Part shown: one piece after another, positions 38,503 to 48,638 of the stretch
How the letters are laid out: each line of letters opens with the position of its first letter
Position numbering within the stretch: the first letter of the stretch is position 1
Assembly (NCBI GenBank): GCA_018388625.1
Contig: CP074402.1
Coordinates: 124,001-188,000 of the forward strand
Origin: Nocardiopsis eucommiae
GTDB taxonomy: Bacteria > Actinomycetota > Actinomycetes > Streptosporangiales > Streptosporangiaceae
Reading direction: 5' to 3'
Length of the DNA stretch: 64,000 nt
The notes under the pieces: model-generated
Told to the model about the DNA's origin: nothing
The model's input: the letters and a program-made list of their open reading frames with translations, nothing else
Database searches by the model: none
Translations under genes and position numbers: made by a program

Positions 38503-40883
38503 TCAGTGGTGGTCGAGGAGTTGGGCGCAGCGGATCAGGCCCAGGTGGGAGTAGGCCTGGGGGTGGTTGCCCAGAGCGCGTTCGGTGACCGGGTCGAACT
38601 CCTCGGGGATGAGCCCGGTGGGTCCGGCGCTGTCCACCAGGTGCTTGAACAGTTCCTCGGCCTCGGCCCTCCTCCCGGTGAGGAGGTAGGCCTCGATGAG
38701 CCAGGTGGTGCACAGGTGGAAGCCGCCCTCGCCGCCCGGGAGGCCGTCGTCGCGGTGGTACCGGTACACCGTGGGCCCCGAGCGCAGCTCGGCCTCCACG
38801 GCGGTGACGGTGGCCTGGAAGCGTTCGTCGGCGGGGTCGATGAGCCCGGACAGGCCGATGTGCAGGGACGCGGCGTCCAGGTCGGTGCCGTCGTAGGCGG
38901 TGGTGTAGGCCTGGGCCTGCTCGTTCCAGCCCTTCTCCAGTACCTCCTGGGCGATGTCGGTGCGCAGGTCGGCCCAGGTGGGGTCGGGGGTGCGCCCGTA
39001 CCGCTCGGCCAGGGTGAGGGCGCGGTCCAGGGTGAGCCAGCACATGACCTTGGAGTAGACGCGTTGGCGGGGTTCGTCGCGTTCCTCCCAGATGCCGTGG
39101 TCGGCCTCGTGCCAGCGGCGGGCCACGGCCTGGGCCATGGAGCGGACCAGGTCCCAGTCGCGGTCGGTGAGCTGTTGGCGGGCGTGGGAGAGGTGGGTGA
39201 TGAGTTCGACGACGGGGCCGAACACGTCGAGTTGGACCTGGTGGTCGGCGAGGTTGCCGATGCGGACGGGGCGTGATCCGGCGTAGCCGGACAGGGACTC
39301 GATGACCTCTTCGGGGCGCAGGTCGGTGCCGCGCAGGGAGTAGAGGGGGCGCAGGAGTTCGGGTGAGGGCAGGGAGTCCACGACGCGGTGGACCCAGTCC
39401 AGGAACGCCTCGGCCTCGGTGGTGGAGCCCAGGGTGACCAGCGCCTGGACGGTCAGGGCTCCGTCGCGTAGCCAGCAGTACCGGTAGTCCCAGTTACGGA
39501 CCCCGCCGATCTCCTCGGGCAGGGAGGTGGTCGCGGCGGCCATGACCCCGCCGGTGGGGGTGCACAACCCACGCAACGTCAACGCCGAACGGGCGGCGAG
39601 GACGTTCTCCGTGCGCGGAAGGTCCAGGTCCCGCACCCACGAGGACCAGTGGAGGGCCGCCTGCTCCTGGCGCTCCGCCTCGGTGCGCTCCTCGGCGGCG
39701 AGGGAGTCGGTGCCGCAGCGCAGTTCCAGCACCACGGGCCGTTCCGACCTCGGGTGGACGGTGGCGCGGGCGACGTCGTCGGTGCCGTCGTGGTCCACGC
39801 GCCACTCCACGCCGGGAGAGCGCAGGACCATGGGGAAGTCGGCGCCCTGCACGCGCAGGCCCTCGGGCTCGACGGTGATGCGGATGGGCGCGCGGCCGAA
39901 GTCGGGGCGCGGGGCGAACTCGACGGTGGCGGGGGTGACGCCGCCGATCACGCGGACGAGGTCGGTGCGGCCGGGCTCGGTGTCGTGGGCGAGGTAGTCG
40001 GTGACCTCCAGGCGGGACCAGCGGGTGCGCACGGTCATCGTGCCCGGCAGGTAGCGCTGGCCGAGGGGAGCCCGCCGTGGGCGGGCGAGATCGCGAAGAC
40101 GCCCGCCTGGCGGCCGCCCAGGACCTCCGCGAACAGGGCGTGGGAGTCCGGCTCGGGGTGGCAGAACCAGAGCAGACGCGCGTCCGGGCCGACCAGGGCG
40201 ACGGACGCCTGGTTGGACAGCATCGACATGCGCTCGATGGGCGTGGGGCGCTCCCCGAACACCCAGGAGCGGCGCTCGGTGGCCAGGAGGGAGAGCAGGG
40301 ACGCGGCGGTGGGGGTGTCCGGGACGCTGTGCGCGGCCTCGGTGGTCTCCTCACCGACCCGCACGCCCGCGTCGGCCCCGGCGTGCAGGTTCACGAACAC
40401 CGACTCCTCGCCCTCGCCGCCGCCGATGTAGAGGATCGCGGTGGCCTCGACCTGCTCGCGGAGGAGTTCGAGGGCGGCGGACTTGTCGGCGGGCGGCGCG
40501 TCGGGGCCGGTGCCGGGGTGTCCGGGGTCGATGGTGAGGTCGGTGTCGAACTCGGTGCCGTAGGCGCCCACGAGGCGGACCTCGGCGGGCAGCCGGGAGA
40601 GGGCGGCCAGGTCACGCAGGGGGCGCGCGGAGATCACCGCGCATACGGTGCCGGGCAGGTCCGCGAGGTCGCGCAGGGCGCGGACGGCCTCGGGGAGCGG
40701 GCCCCGGTGGGTGGAGTCGACCGGGGCCAGGGCGCCGTCGTAGTCGCAGGCCACGAGCAGGCGTGAGGTGCGGGCCAACGCGGAGACGCGCTGCCGGACG
40801 TCGAGGGGCATGGTCTCCAGGGTCGTGTCGGTTGGTCCCTGCGGGACCGCCGGAGTCGCTCTGACCACCTGGGTGAGCGTCAC
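38503..40883 (-). CDS. Trehalose-6-phosphate phosphatase fused to GH15 glycosidase
   Basis: About 793 residues after adding one base to the G run 40065-40068. Residues 1-240 form a HAD trehalose-phosphatase domain with the DxD nucleophile motif in VACDYDGALAPVDS. From about 245 a GH15 (glucoamylase/trehalase) part begins with SMLSNQASVALVGPDARLLW and carries NWDYRYCWLRDGAL, EGGFHLCTTWLIEAY and GLIPEEFDPVTERALGNHP, the two acidic catalytic regions. Some actinobacterial GH15 enzymes are trehalases. Making and cleaving trehalose in one chain would be contradictory unless one domain is regulatory. Confidence 0.85.
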
Positions 40884-41158
40884 GTTGCCTCCTCCACTGG
40901 TCCATTACCGACCTGGGAAATAGGTGAGATGTAGGACTCCGCGCGCATGTGTCCGGATCACCCGGGTCTCGTAGGGAGAACGTAGACCAGGTGGGCATGG
41001 CGCGGGATGAACTTCGCGGGCCTTTGAGTAGACCTAAAGAACATTTGGCATTCAATACGGATAAAACGGTCATCCGTGCTGTTCTGTAAAAGATCAGGTG
41101 CCTCAGAAGTCAACGCGAGACTACCTGCGACCTACACGTGCGCGTGCACGTGAAGGGA

Positions 41159-41172
41159 GTGATGCAGATCAC
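41159..41172. promoter_or_regulatory. CRP-like binding site candidate
   Basis: gtga-tgcaga-tcac fits the CRP/FNR half-site pattern TGTGA-N6-TCACA in its inner bases. It lies about 280 bases upstream of the fused trehalose enzyme and just beyond the methyltransferase terminator, so control of the former is possible. Confidence 0.35.
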
Positions 41173-41212
41173 GCATAGGTGAGGGGGTCGGACACGTCGA
41201 ACCCCGCCCCCG

Positions 41213-41236
41213 GGCCGTGGAACGGGGTCCACGGCC
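41213..41236 (-). terminator. Terminator of methyltransferase gene
   Basis: Perfect 9-bp stem ggccgtgga / tccacggcc with a 6-base loop, 55 bases past the stop. Confidence 0.6.
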
Positions 41237-41291
41237 GGTGGACGGGGTGCGCGGAGGACGGGGAGTGATCGGGGGTGCGCCGAAGCGCCGG

Positions 41292-42008
41292 TCAGGAGCT
41301 CGACGACTCCCATTCCGGCTTGCGGAGGTGGTGGACCCACGCGGGCGGGATGTTGGCGAACACCTTCTCCGAGCCGATTCCGTAACGGTCCAGCCAGTCC
41401 TGCACCACCCAGCTGGTCCGCGCCTGGCGGAGGTAGTCCTCGCGGCGGGCGATCACCGCCTTGACCTCCTTCGTGTACAGGTACCCGTAGAAGGAGAGCG
41501 TCCCGCCGGGGCGGAGCACGGTGAAGTAGTAGTCGAGGATGCCGCGCACGGTGTCGGCGGTGAAGTTGGCGAACGGCAGGCCGGAGACGATCACGTCGTA
41601 GGTGCGGTCGGTGCCCATCTCGTCCACGAGACAGGCGTGCACCTCCGCGCTGTCCGCGATCGGTGACATCACCGGATCGGTCTCCAGCAGGTGCTCCACG
41701 TAGGCGGCGAACTCCGGGTTGGCCTCCACGAAGTCCACGGTGTCACCCGGACGCATGGCCGCCGCGATCCCGCGGCTGATGGCGCCGGTTCCGGCACCCG
41801 CCTCCAGGATGCGCAACGGCTCGTCGGGATCGGGTCGGTGGCGGATGTGCTCGGCCATGGCGTGGGCCAGGGCGCTGCTGCTGGGCACGATGGAACCCGT
41901 CGCATGGAAGGTGCGCAACGCCTGGCTGAAGAAGAGTCTGGTGTCACGCAGACGTTCCTCCAGCCTGAGGGCGGCCAGGGGTCCGGTGGGGCTCTGGGTC
42001 TCGGACAT
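41292..42008 (-). CDS. SAM-dependent methyltransferase (phospholipid N-methyltransferase-like)
   Basis: 238 residues. N-terminal FFSQALRTFHATGSIVPSSS is typical of PmtA-type phospholipid methyltransferases; SAM motif I is LRILEAGAGTGAISRGIA and motif IV VIVSGLPFANF. It ends with Ser-rich PEWESSSS. The start ATG is at 42008. It may methylate phosphatidylethanolamine, but soluble relatives act on other substrates. Confidence 0.78.
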   Translation of the reverse strand: MSETQSPTGPLAALRLEERLRDTRLFFSQALRTFHATGSIVPSSSALAHAMAEHIRHRPDPDEPLRILEAGAGTGAISRGIAAAMRPGDTVDFVEANPEFAAYVEHLLETDPVMSPIADSAEVHACLVDEMGTDRTYDVIVSGLPFANFTADTVRGILDYYFTVLRPGGTLSFYGYLYTKEVKAVIARREDYLRQARTSWVVQDWLDRYGIGSEKVFANIPPAWVHHLRKPEWESSSS

Positions 42009-42154
42009 GACTGAACGCTAACGCGTCGGTGTGTCCCAGGGGAGACCGCGCGGCCGTTTGTCCCGGAAACACCGCGTGGCCATCACCACCACCGGGACGG
42101 GAACCGGGGGCGCCTGAGCCGACCGGGCAAGGCGCCACGGCCTACCCTGAGGGC

Positions 42155-42980
42155 ATGAGCGACGCCGCCACGACCCCCGGACCCTCCCATCCCCGGACCG
42201 CACTGGTCACCGGGGCCTCCGGCGGGATCGGGGAGGAGTACGCCCGGCGCCTCGCCCAGCGCGGCTACGCCCTCGTCGTGGCCGCGCGCCGCCACGACCT
42301 CCTGGACGAGCTCGCGGAGCAGGTCCGGGAGCGGTACGGAACCTCCGTCGAGGTCCTGCCCGCCGACCTCGGCACCTCCGAGGGCGTCGCCGCCGTCGCC
42401 GCCCGCCTCACCGAGGACGGCACCGGTGAGCTCGCGCCGGTGGACCTGCTGGTCAACAACGCCGGGCGCGGCGACGGGGGACCTTCACGGACCAGGACCC
42501 CGCCGAGATCGACGCCATGATCGACCTCAACGTCCGTGCCGTCCTCCACCTGGCCCGCGCGGTCCTGCCGGTGCAGATCGCCCGCCGCGCGCACGGGTAC
42601 ACGGAACCGCTGGGCGTGGTGAACGTGGCCTCGATGGCCGGGGAGATCCCCGCCAACCCGGGCGGATCGGTGTACGGCGCGGGCAAGAAGTTCGTGACCC
42701 TGTGGAGCGAGAGCGTCGCCGCCGAGGTGCGCAGGCACGGCGTCCAGGTCACCGTGGTCCTGCCCGGCTTCGTGCGCACCGACATGACCCGGGGCGTCCA
42801 GGAACAGGGGATGCCCGCCTTCGCCTTCGTCCCCAAGGAACACATCGTCCGCGACTCCCTGGCCGCCTGGTCCGCCGGGCGCCCGGCGGTCATCCCCGGG
42901 GCCCAGTACAAGGCCGCGGACGGCATCCTGCGCCTCCTGCCCCGCCCCTCGTCCGCGCCGTCGCCCGCCGGATGGCCTGA
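42155..42980 (+). CDS. SDR-family oxidoreductase
   Basis: About 275 residues. TALVTGASGGIGEEYARRLA, LLVNNAG, VVNVASMAG, and YGAGKKFV instead of the usual YxxxK spacing partners (Tyr and Lys kept). Two one-base losses, in the G run 42476-42480 and the C run 42945-42948, give the tail RPLVRAVARRMA. It resembles the YqjQ/DltE-type SDRs. It precedes hisE but is probably separate in function. Confidence 0.82.
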
Positions 42981-43079
42981 CCTGGGTCTCCCACATTCTG
43001 AGACATTCGGTCCCCGGTTGGTCACGGGCCGTCGGTTGCGCCTACCCTGGTACCGCACTGCCGGTCGAGGAAAGAGACC

Positions 43080-43343
43080 ATGAAGACCTTCGAAGAGCTG
43101 TTCGCCGAGCTGTCAGAGAAGGCACGCTCCCGCCCCGAGGGGTCCGGGACCGTCGCCCAACTCGACGCCGGCGTCCATGCCATCGGCAAGAAGGTCGTCG
43201 AGGAGGCCGCTGAGGTCTGGATGGCCGCCGAGTACCAGTCGGACGACGAGGCCGCCGAAGAGATCTCGCAGCTCCTCTACCACCTCCAGGTTCTGATGCT
43301 GGCCCGTGGCCTGCGCCTCGAGGACGTCTACAAGCATCTGTAG
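43080..43343 (+). CDS. hisE: Phosphoribosyl-ATP diphosphatase
   Basis: 87-residue HisE, second step of histidine synthesis (PR-ATP to PR-AMP). The nucleotide pyrophosphatase core [17 protein letters not shown] followed by [15 protein letters not shown] carries the acidic Mg ligands. It is followed 89 bases later by hisG, the usual actinobacterial order. Confidence 0.95.
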   Translation: MKTFEELFAELSEKARSRPEGSGTVAQLDAGVHAIGKKVVEEAAEVWMAAEYQSDDEAAEEISQLLYHLQVLMLARGLRLEDVYKHL

Positions 43344-43432
43344 GCCGGAACCCCGCGCCCCTCACCGGGCGCGTGCGCGGACCGGCCCACCGGACGTCCC
43401 CGAACCACGCCAGAACTGACAAGGAACCCGTC

Positions 43433-44287
43433 ATGCCCGACATGCTCCGCATCGCCGTGCCCAACAAGGGCCAGCTGTCCGAACCCGCCGTCCAGATGCT
43501 GGGCGAGGCCGGGTACCGGCAGCGCAAGAGCAGCCGCGACCTCGTGCTGGTCGACCCCGACAACAACACCGAGTTCTTCTTCCTGCGCCCCAAGGACATC
43601 GCCGTCTACGTCGGAGAGGGGATCCTCCAGGCGGGGATCACCGGCCGCGACATGCTGCTGGACTCCGGCGCCCCGGTGGACGAGGTCCTGCCGCTGGGCT
43701 TCGGCGGCTCCACCTTCCGCTTCGCGGCGCCCGGCGGCGGCACGATGAAGGTCTCCGACCTCGACGGCAAGCGCGTCGCCACCTCCTTCGACGGCCTGCT
43801 CCGCGCCTACCTGGAGGAGCGCGGCATCGACGCGCGCGTCATCCACCTGGACGGCGCCGTGGAGAGCTCCGTGCAGCTCGGGGTGGCCGACGCGGTGGCC
43901 GACGTCGTCTCCACCGGCACCACGCTGCGCAACGCGGGGATGGAGACCTTCGGCGACCCGATCCTGGTCTCCGAGGCCGTCGTCATCCGGCCCACGGACG
44001 CCCCCGAGGACCGGCAGATCGACCAGCTGCTGCGCCGTCTGCGCGGCGTCCTCGTGGCCCGCGACTACGTGATGATGGACTACGACGTGCACGCCGAGAA
44101 CCTGGAGGCGGCGGTCGCCCTCACCCCGGGCATGGAGGGACCGACGGTCTCCCCGCTGCACCGTGAGGGCTGGGTCGCGGTCCGTTCGATGGTGCCGCGC
44201 AAGGAGGCCCAGCGGATCATGGACGACCTCTGGCAGCTCGGCGCCCGCGCCATCCTGGTCACCGACATCTACGCCTGCCGCCTCTGA
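43433..44287 (+). CDS. hisG: ATP phosphoribosyltransferase (long form)
   Basis: 284 residues. First and regulated enzyme of histidine synthesis. N-terminal [16 protein letters not shown], catalytic-domain [20 protein letters not shown] (PRPP loop) and a C-terminal regulatory domain ([18 protein letters not shown]), so it is the hexameric long form that is inhibited by histidine and needs no HisZ. The ATG at 43433 follows AAGGAAC. Confidence 0.95.
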   Translation: MPDMLRIAVPNKGQLSEPAVQMLGEAGYRQRKSSRDLVLVDPDNNTEFFFLRPKDIAVYVGEGILQAGITGRDMLLDSGAPVDEVLPLGFGGSTFRFAAPGGGTMKVSDLDGKRVATSFDGLLRAYLEERGIDARVIHLDGAVESSVQLGVADAVADVVSTGTTLRNAGMETFGDPILVSEAVVIRPTDAPEDRQIDQLLRRLRGVLVARDYVMMDYDVHAENLEAAVALTPGMEGPTVSPLHREGWVAVRSMVPRKEAQRIMDDLWQLGARAILVTDIYACRL

Positions 44288-44299
44288 GCGCGACCCCGC

Positions 44300-45756
44300 T
44301 CAGCCGGGGGCGACGGTCAGCAGGGTCTCGTCGCCGTCGGCGGCGTCCGGGACGGTGACGTGCAGGATCCGCCGGGTTTCGTCCCAGCGCGACGTCCAGC
44401 CGTCGTCCCCGGCCGGGGTGTCCACGGTCAGCTCGTACCCGGCGCCGAAGACGTCCTCGGGCAGGTACAGCTCGGTGGACCCCGACGCCCCGTTCCCGGC
44501 GTAGCGCACCGTCAGGGCCCCGGTGGCGTCGTCGTGCCGCAGTTCCCGGGGCTGGCCCGCCACCGCGCGCGGGTAGGCCCGGTTCATGACGTGGGCCAAG
44601 GGGCCGGGGGTGAGTTCGTCACCCTCGGCCCGGTCCTCCCAGGGACCCCACCCGTCGTGGTCGTTGGACCAGTAGGCGCGCCCGGCCGCCATCGCCTCGG
44701 TCTCCTCCAGCATCCGGCCGACGAACTCCGGAGCGCCCGCGCCGGACATGTCCAGGCCGAACTCGCCCAGCACGATCGGTGCCTCCAGGCGTTCGCCCAC
44801 CACCCGGACGTTGCGGGACCACAGGTCCACGCTGGCGTCGATCCGCTCCCGGGCCCCGCCCGCGTAGGGCTGGCCCAGGTCCATGGGCAGGGCGTACATG
44901 TGCGGGGCGTAGACGATCCTCGGCTCGCCCTCGCGGGGTCCTCGATCCGGGGCAGGAACGAGGGCAGGCCCCAGTTCACGCCCACGGCCTGGCCCTCCAC
45001 GAAGATCCACGTGTCCGGGTCGACCTCCCGGACGCGCGCGACGGACCGGCGGTAGAGCTCCGCGAGGGGCCCGGCCTCGAAGTCGGCGCCCTGGAGGCTG
45101 CCGCCGAAGGGTTCGTTCATGAGGTCGTAGCCGATCACCGCCGGGTGGCCGGAGAAGCGCTCGGCCACGTGGCCCCAGGCGTCGGCGTAGGCGTCCATCA
45201 GTCCCGGGTGCTCCCCGGTGGTGCCCCAGAAGTGGTCGAAGGAGCGCACGACCCCGGGCTCCAGGTAGACCAGCTCCCACATCTCCCGGCTCTCCACCCG
45301 CAGCCCGTCGTCGTGGGTGGCCCACTCGGGGGCGCCGTTGCCGGAGTGCTCCTCGGGGCTGGTGTGGCGGCCGTACAGGTCCTGGTGCATGTCGAGCAGC
45401 ACGTGGTACCCGCGGTCGGCGTACCACTCCACGCGCTCGGCGACGGCGTCCAGGTACTCCTCGTCGTAGACGCCCTCCTCGGGTTCCAGCGCCTGCCACT
45501 GGATGAGGAAGCGGACGAAGTTGGTGCCCATGGCGTCGTACTCGGCCTGGACGTCGTCCTCCGTGATCCACGGCAGCCGGTCCGGGTCGCCCTTGGCCGA
45601 CCCCGACGTGTTCAGGCCGTGGAGGAAGAGCGCCCTGCCCTGGTCGTCGGTGAGGTACCGGGTGGGCCCCGGTTCGTGCGCGGTGGCGGCGGCGGTGAGG
45701 CCACCGGCCGCCAGCACGAGCGCGGCCAGGGCGGCGGTGACGAGCCTGCGGTGCAA
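44300..45756 (-). CDS. Secreted GH5 hydrolase, endoglycoceramidase-like
   Basis: About 485 residues from a TTG start behind AGGAG. Signal peptide (LVTAALAALVLAAGGLTAA), then a GH5 barrel: LFLHGLNTSGSAK, LLDMHQDLYGR, acid/base Glu in GYDLMNEPFGG and nucleophile Glu in VLGEFGLDM. A C-terminal beta domain follows (STELYLPEDVFGAGYELTVD), as in endoglycosylceramidases. One base is missing in the G run 44935-44938. Such enzymes release the glycan from glycosphingolipids; here the target could also be another beta-glucoside. Confidence 0.82.
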
Positions 45757-45815
45757 TCTCGCTCCTGGGGGGAGGGTGACTCCGGGAGGTGTGCGATGAG
45801 ACCTGGGTCACTATC

Positions 45816-46372
45816 ATGCAAAAGGTGAATGTTATTCGCAACAGCCCCCCGGCCCCCGCCCCCTCCTCGTCCCCGGCGTCGCCGGGGCCGCGACCCTCGT
45901 CCCCTGCCTGCTCTTCGGGAACGCCGCCTTCCTCACCTGGCTGGGGTCCCGCGCCGCCTGGCTGACGCTGCCCACGTCACTGGGCGTCCCCTTCGCCTTC
46001 CCGAGGCTCAGCCTCACCACCCTCGTGGGCCAGCCGGGCTGGCACCTGGCGACCGAACTCCTCGCCGTCGCGGTCCTGGCCGCCGTCACCGCCCGGCGGG
46101 TCCACCGGGCACGCCGGGCCCGCCCCGGGGCGAACGCCTGGCGGACCCTGTTGTCCGCCTGGTCCGGAGTGGCCCTGGGGCTGGCACTGGCCAACGCCCT
46201 GCGCGCGTCCGCCGCCGTCCTGGCCGTGGGCGCGGGCCCGGCGGCCCTGTTCTCCTACGCCCTCGCCGGAGCCCTGACGGGCCTGCTGTGGGCGGTCTGC
46301 CTGGGATGGGTGTGCGCCGTACCGGCGGCCCTGACCCACCGACTCACCCGCCCGGAGGCCGTCACGCACTAG
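45816..46372 (+). CDS. Multi-helix membrane protein, unknown
   Basis: About 185 residues with roughly four to five helices (LLAVAVLAAVTARR, WSGVALGLALANALRA, LAGALTGLLWAVCLGWV). One base is missing in the C run 45859-45863; the repaired N-terminus is MQKVNVIRNSPPAPAPLLVP. The start is unsure (ATG 45816 or GTG 45825). No family recognised; it is divergent from the GH5 gene. Confidence 0.6.
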
Positions 46373-46488
46373 GGGCGAGGCGGTCGGACGCCTCCGCCCG
46401 TGGGGGCCGGTCCCGGACCCGGGGAGGGTTCGACCGTGTCCGTCGGGGGATCAACCCCTCTCGTCCCCCACGGAGAGCAGGTCCTCGG

Positions 46489-47001
46489 TTGAACCCCGAT
46501 CCGAGCTTCCTTCCCGCCTGGGCCCCCTGGGTCCTCGTCGTGGCGACCACCGCCCTGGTGACGTTCGCCGTACGCACGCGGGTCGCCCCCGAGAGCGGTT
46601 ACGCCCGGGGGCAGGCCCACCGCGAACGCCTGCTCGGCATGGCGCCGTTCTTCTCCGAGCGCCGCCGAAGGGCGGCCCGCGCGATCCGTGCGGGCGAACG
46701 AGTGAGCGATCCGGAGCTGGGCCGGGTCGTCTACCTGCTGGCGTGGGAACGCCACTGGTACACGTTCAACCCCTGGCAGCCGCGCGGGATCGGTTCCCTG
46801 ACCGTCGCGATGCTGGCCCTGTCCCTGGTCGGCGCCGCCTTCGCCACCGATCCCGACCTCGGGACACTCGCGGGGGTGCCAGCCCTCCTCCTGGCGGCGT
46901 ACGCGGTCTACGAGACGGCGGTTCCCCGGCGGCGGGCGGCCGAGGCGATGGCGGCCCACCGGGGGCATGGAACATCCGAGGACCCGTCACCGGGAGTCTG
47001 A
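46489..47001 (+). CDS. Two-helix membrane protein, unknown
   Basis: 170 residues from a TTG start at 46489 with GGAG upstream. One helix near the N-terminus (WAPWVLVVATTALVTFAV), a charged cytoplasmic stretch (FFSERRRRAARAIRAGERV) with LLAWERHWYTFNPWQP, then two hydrophobic segments near residues 105-145 and an Arg/His-rich tail. No family recognised. It follows another small membrane protein on the same strand. Confidence 0.6.
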   Translation: MNPDPSFLPAWAPWVLVVATTALVTFAVRTRVAPESGYARGQAHRERLLGMAPFFSERRRRAARAIRAGERVSDPELGRVVYLLAWERHWYTFNPWQPRGIGSLTVAMLALSLVGAAFATDPDLGTLAGVPALLLAAYAVYETAVPRRRAAEAMAAHRGHGTSEDPSPGV

Positions 47002-47016
47002 CCCTCCCGTCGGCGC

Positions 47017-47424
47017 TCAGGCTCCGGGCTTCTCCTGCCTGGGGCGGGACTGGAGGGCGGCCCAGATCAGGGGCACCTGGAGCGGGACGCGGCCCCAGGC
47101 GACGGCCCGGTTGTCCGCCACGGAGGGCAGGCGTCCGGAACCGGAGTCGAGCGCCATCTGGACGTTGGCGGGCCACACGGCCAGCAGCAGCGCCGCGCTG
47201 GCCGGTCCGGCCCACCTCCGGCGAGTCAGCAGTCCGGCGCCGCAGACCAGCTCGGCCACGCCGCTGCCGTACACGAACGCGCGGTGCGCGGGCAGCCGAC
47301 GCGGCATGATCGCCTCGAACGGCCGTGGGGCCGCGAAGTGCAGCACCCCCGAACCCACGAACATCGCTCCCAGAGCGAGCGGGGCCGCTCCGCGCAGCTT
47401 CTCCAGGCGTTCACCCATGGACAT
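47017..47424 (-). CDS. DoxX-like membrane protein
   Basis: 135 residues with four hydrophobic segments. The start MSMGERLEKLRGAAPLALGA with GSGVLHFAAP and the second half AFVYGSGVAELVCGAGLLTR fit the DoxX-like/DUF4267-type family of four-helix proteins. The ATG at 47424 follows GAGGAG. Function unknown. Confidence 0.7.
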   Translation of the reverse strand: MSMGERLEKLRGAAPLALGAMFVGSGVLHFAAPRPFEAIMPRRLPAHRAFVYGSGVAELVCGAGLLTRRRWAGPASAALLLAVWPANVQMALDSGSGRLPSVADNRAVAWGRVPLQVPLIWAALQSRPRQEKPGA

Positions 47425-47545
47425 ACACACTCCTCACGTGACGCGCCGGAACCCAACCTACTCGTGAGTCAGGCAGCGGCCCCCACCGGCCCGCCGAACC
47501 GGATTCCACCGGCCCGACGCGCGGGGAACGGGCACAATGTGGGTC

Positions 47546-48255
47546 ATGAACCAGCCAACGCGAGACCCCGAAGTCGAGGCTGACTCCGTCACCCTGGCCA
47601 GAGTGACGGGTGAGACCGGCGGTGACCTGGTGCTGCGCCGGGTGGGCGCGCACTACGAGATCTACTCCAACGGACTCTTCCTCATGGACACCCGCGACGG
47701 CACGTCGGAGCGGGAGATGGTGCGCGCCAGCCTGGCCGCGCTTCCCCGGGCCGTTCGCACGCCCGTGTGCTGGTCGGCGGGCTGGGCGTGGGCTTCTCCG
47801 CCCGCGAGGCGCTCGACAACCCCCGCGTCTCCCGAGTGGACGTGGTGGAGCTCGAACCGCAGGTGATCGCCTGGCACGAGGACGAGCTCGGTGAGGCCGC
47901 CGAGTACGTCCACCGCGACCCCCGCTGCCGTATCCACAACGCCGACATCGTCGCCTGGATCGCGGAGGCCTCCGCCGCCGACCAGCCCGGCCGCTTCGAC
48001 GTCATCTGCCTGGACACCGACAACGGACCGGACTGGACCGTGGTCGAGAACAACAACCGCCTGTACGAGGCGGCCGGGCTCGAACAGCTGACCCGGCTGC
48101 TCACCCCCGGCGGGGTGCTCTCGTTCTGGAGCGCCAACGCCGTGGACAGCTTCGAGGCCCTGCTGCGGGGTCGCTTCGCCACGGTGGAGGCCGTGGAGGT
48201 GGTGGTGGCCCGGGGCGTCCCGGACATGGTCTACCTGGCCTCCGACCCCCTCTGA
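47546..48255 (+). CDS. Spermidine-synthase-like methyltransferase-fold protein
   Basis: About 236 residues. N-terminal LVLRRVGAHYEIYSNGLFLM, then after a one-base repair in the C run 47762-47764 the nucleotide motif RVLVGGLGVGFSAREALDN and an acidic DVVELEPQVIAWHE typical of the spermine/spermidine synthase fold. The DTDNGPDW segment near the substrate site differs from polyamine synthases (usually D-x-x-D/P). Probably a methyltransferase-fold enzyme of unknown substrate. Confidence 0.78.
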
Positions 48256-48262
48256 GGTGCGG

Positions 48263-48481
48263 TCAGCCCTGGTTGCGGGACATGTAACGGGCGAACTCCT
48301 CCAGGGAGATCCGCTGGTCCCCGTCTCCGTCCATCGCGCGCACGACCTCGGCGGCCTGCTCGTCGGTGGTCTGGTCACCGAGGTTGCGCATCAGAGCGGC
48401 CAGCTCCTGGGCGGAGATGAGGCCGTCGTTGTCGGTGTCCACGAGGGTGAAGGTGGCGGCGTACTCGGTGGTGTCGGCCAT
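48263..48481 (-). CDS. EF-hand calcium-binding protein (calerythrin-like)
   Basis: 72 residues with two canonical EF-hand loops, DTDNDGLISAQE and DGDGDQRISLEE, each with acidic residues at positions 1, 3, 5 and 12. Helices flank both. Likely a small cytosolic Ca2+ buffer or sensor. Convergent with the methyltransferase-fold gene, 7 bases away. Confidence 0.9.
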   Translation of the reverse strand: MADTTEYAATFTLVDTDNDGLISAQELAALMRNLGDQTTDEQAAEVVRAMDGDGDQRISLEEFARYMSRNQG

Positions 48482-48579
48482 CGGGGGCTCTCCGGTTCCT
48501 GCTGGGGAAAGGGCTCGCGCCAGGCTACCGACGGACGCCGCGCGGGGCCACCGGCAGGTCCCCGACCCGGAACACGCGC

Positions 48580-48619
48580 GAGGGGCCGCGCCCGCCCACC
48601 GGGCGGGACACGGCCCCTC
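48580..48619 (-). terminator. Terminator of the pst operon
   Basis: Outer arms aggggccg / cggcccct with inner cccgccc / gggcggg and an acc loop, about 20 bases past the pstA stop. Confidence 0.65.
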
Positions 48620-48638
48620 CCAGGGGCCGTTCCGGGGA

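Larger units (their letters stand above)
40884..41291. other. Intergenic region upstream of OtsB-GH15
   Basis: No gene found. It has an AT-richer promoter-like part at 41010-41080, two CACGTG hexamers 12 bases apart (41135 and 41147), a GTGA-N6-TCAC site (41159-41172) and the terminator of the minus-strand methyltransferase (41213-41236). Confidence 0.6.

Noticed and set aside
46373..46488. Reading 45829-47001 as one fused membrane protein
   Set aside because: Two different frames are needed and the first protein has its own stop at 46372; the second has its own TTG start and ribosome site.
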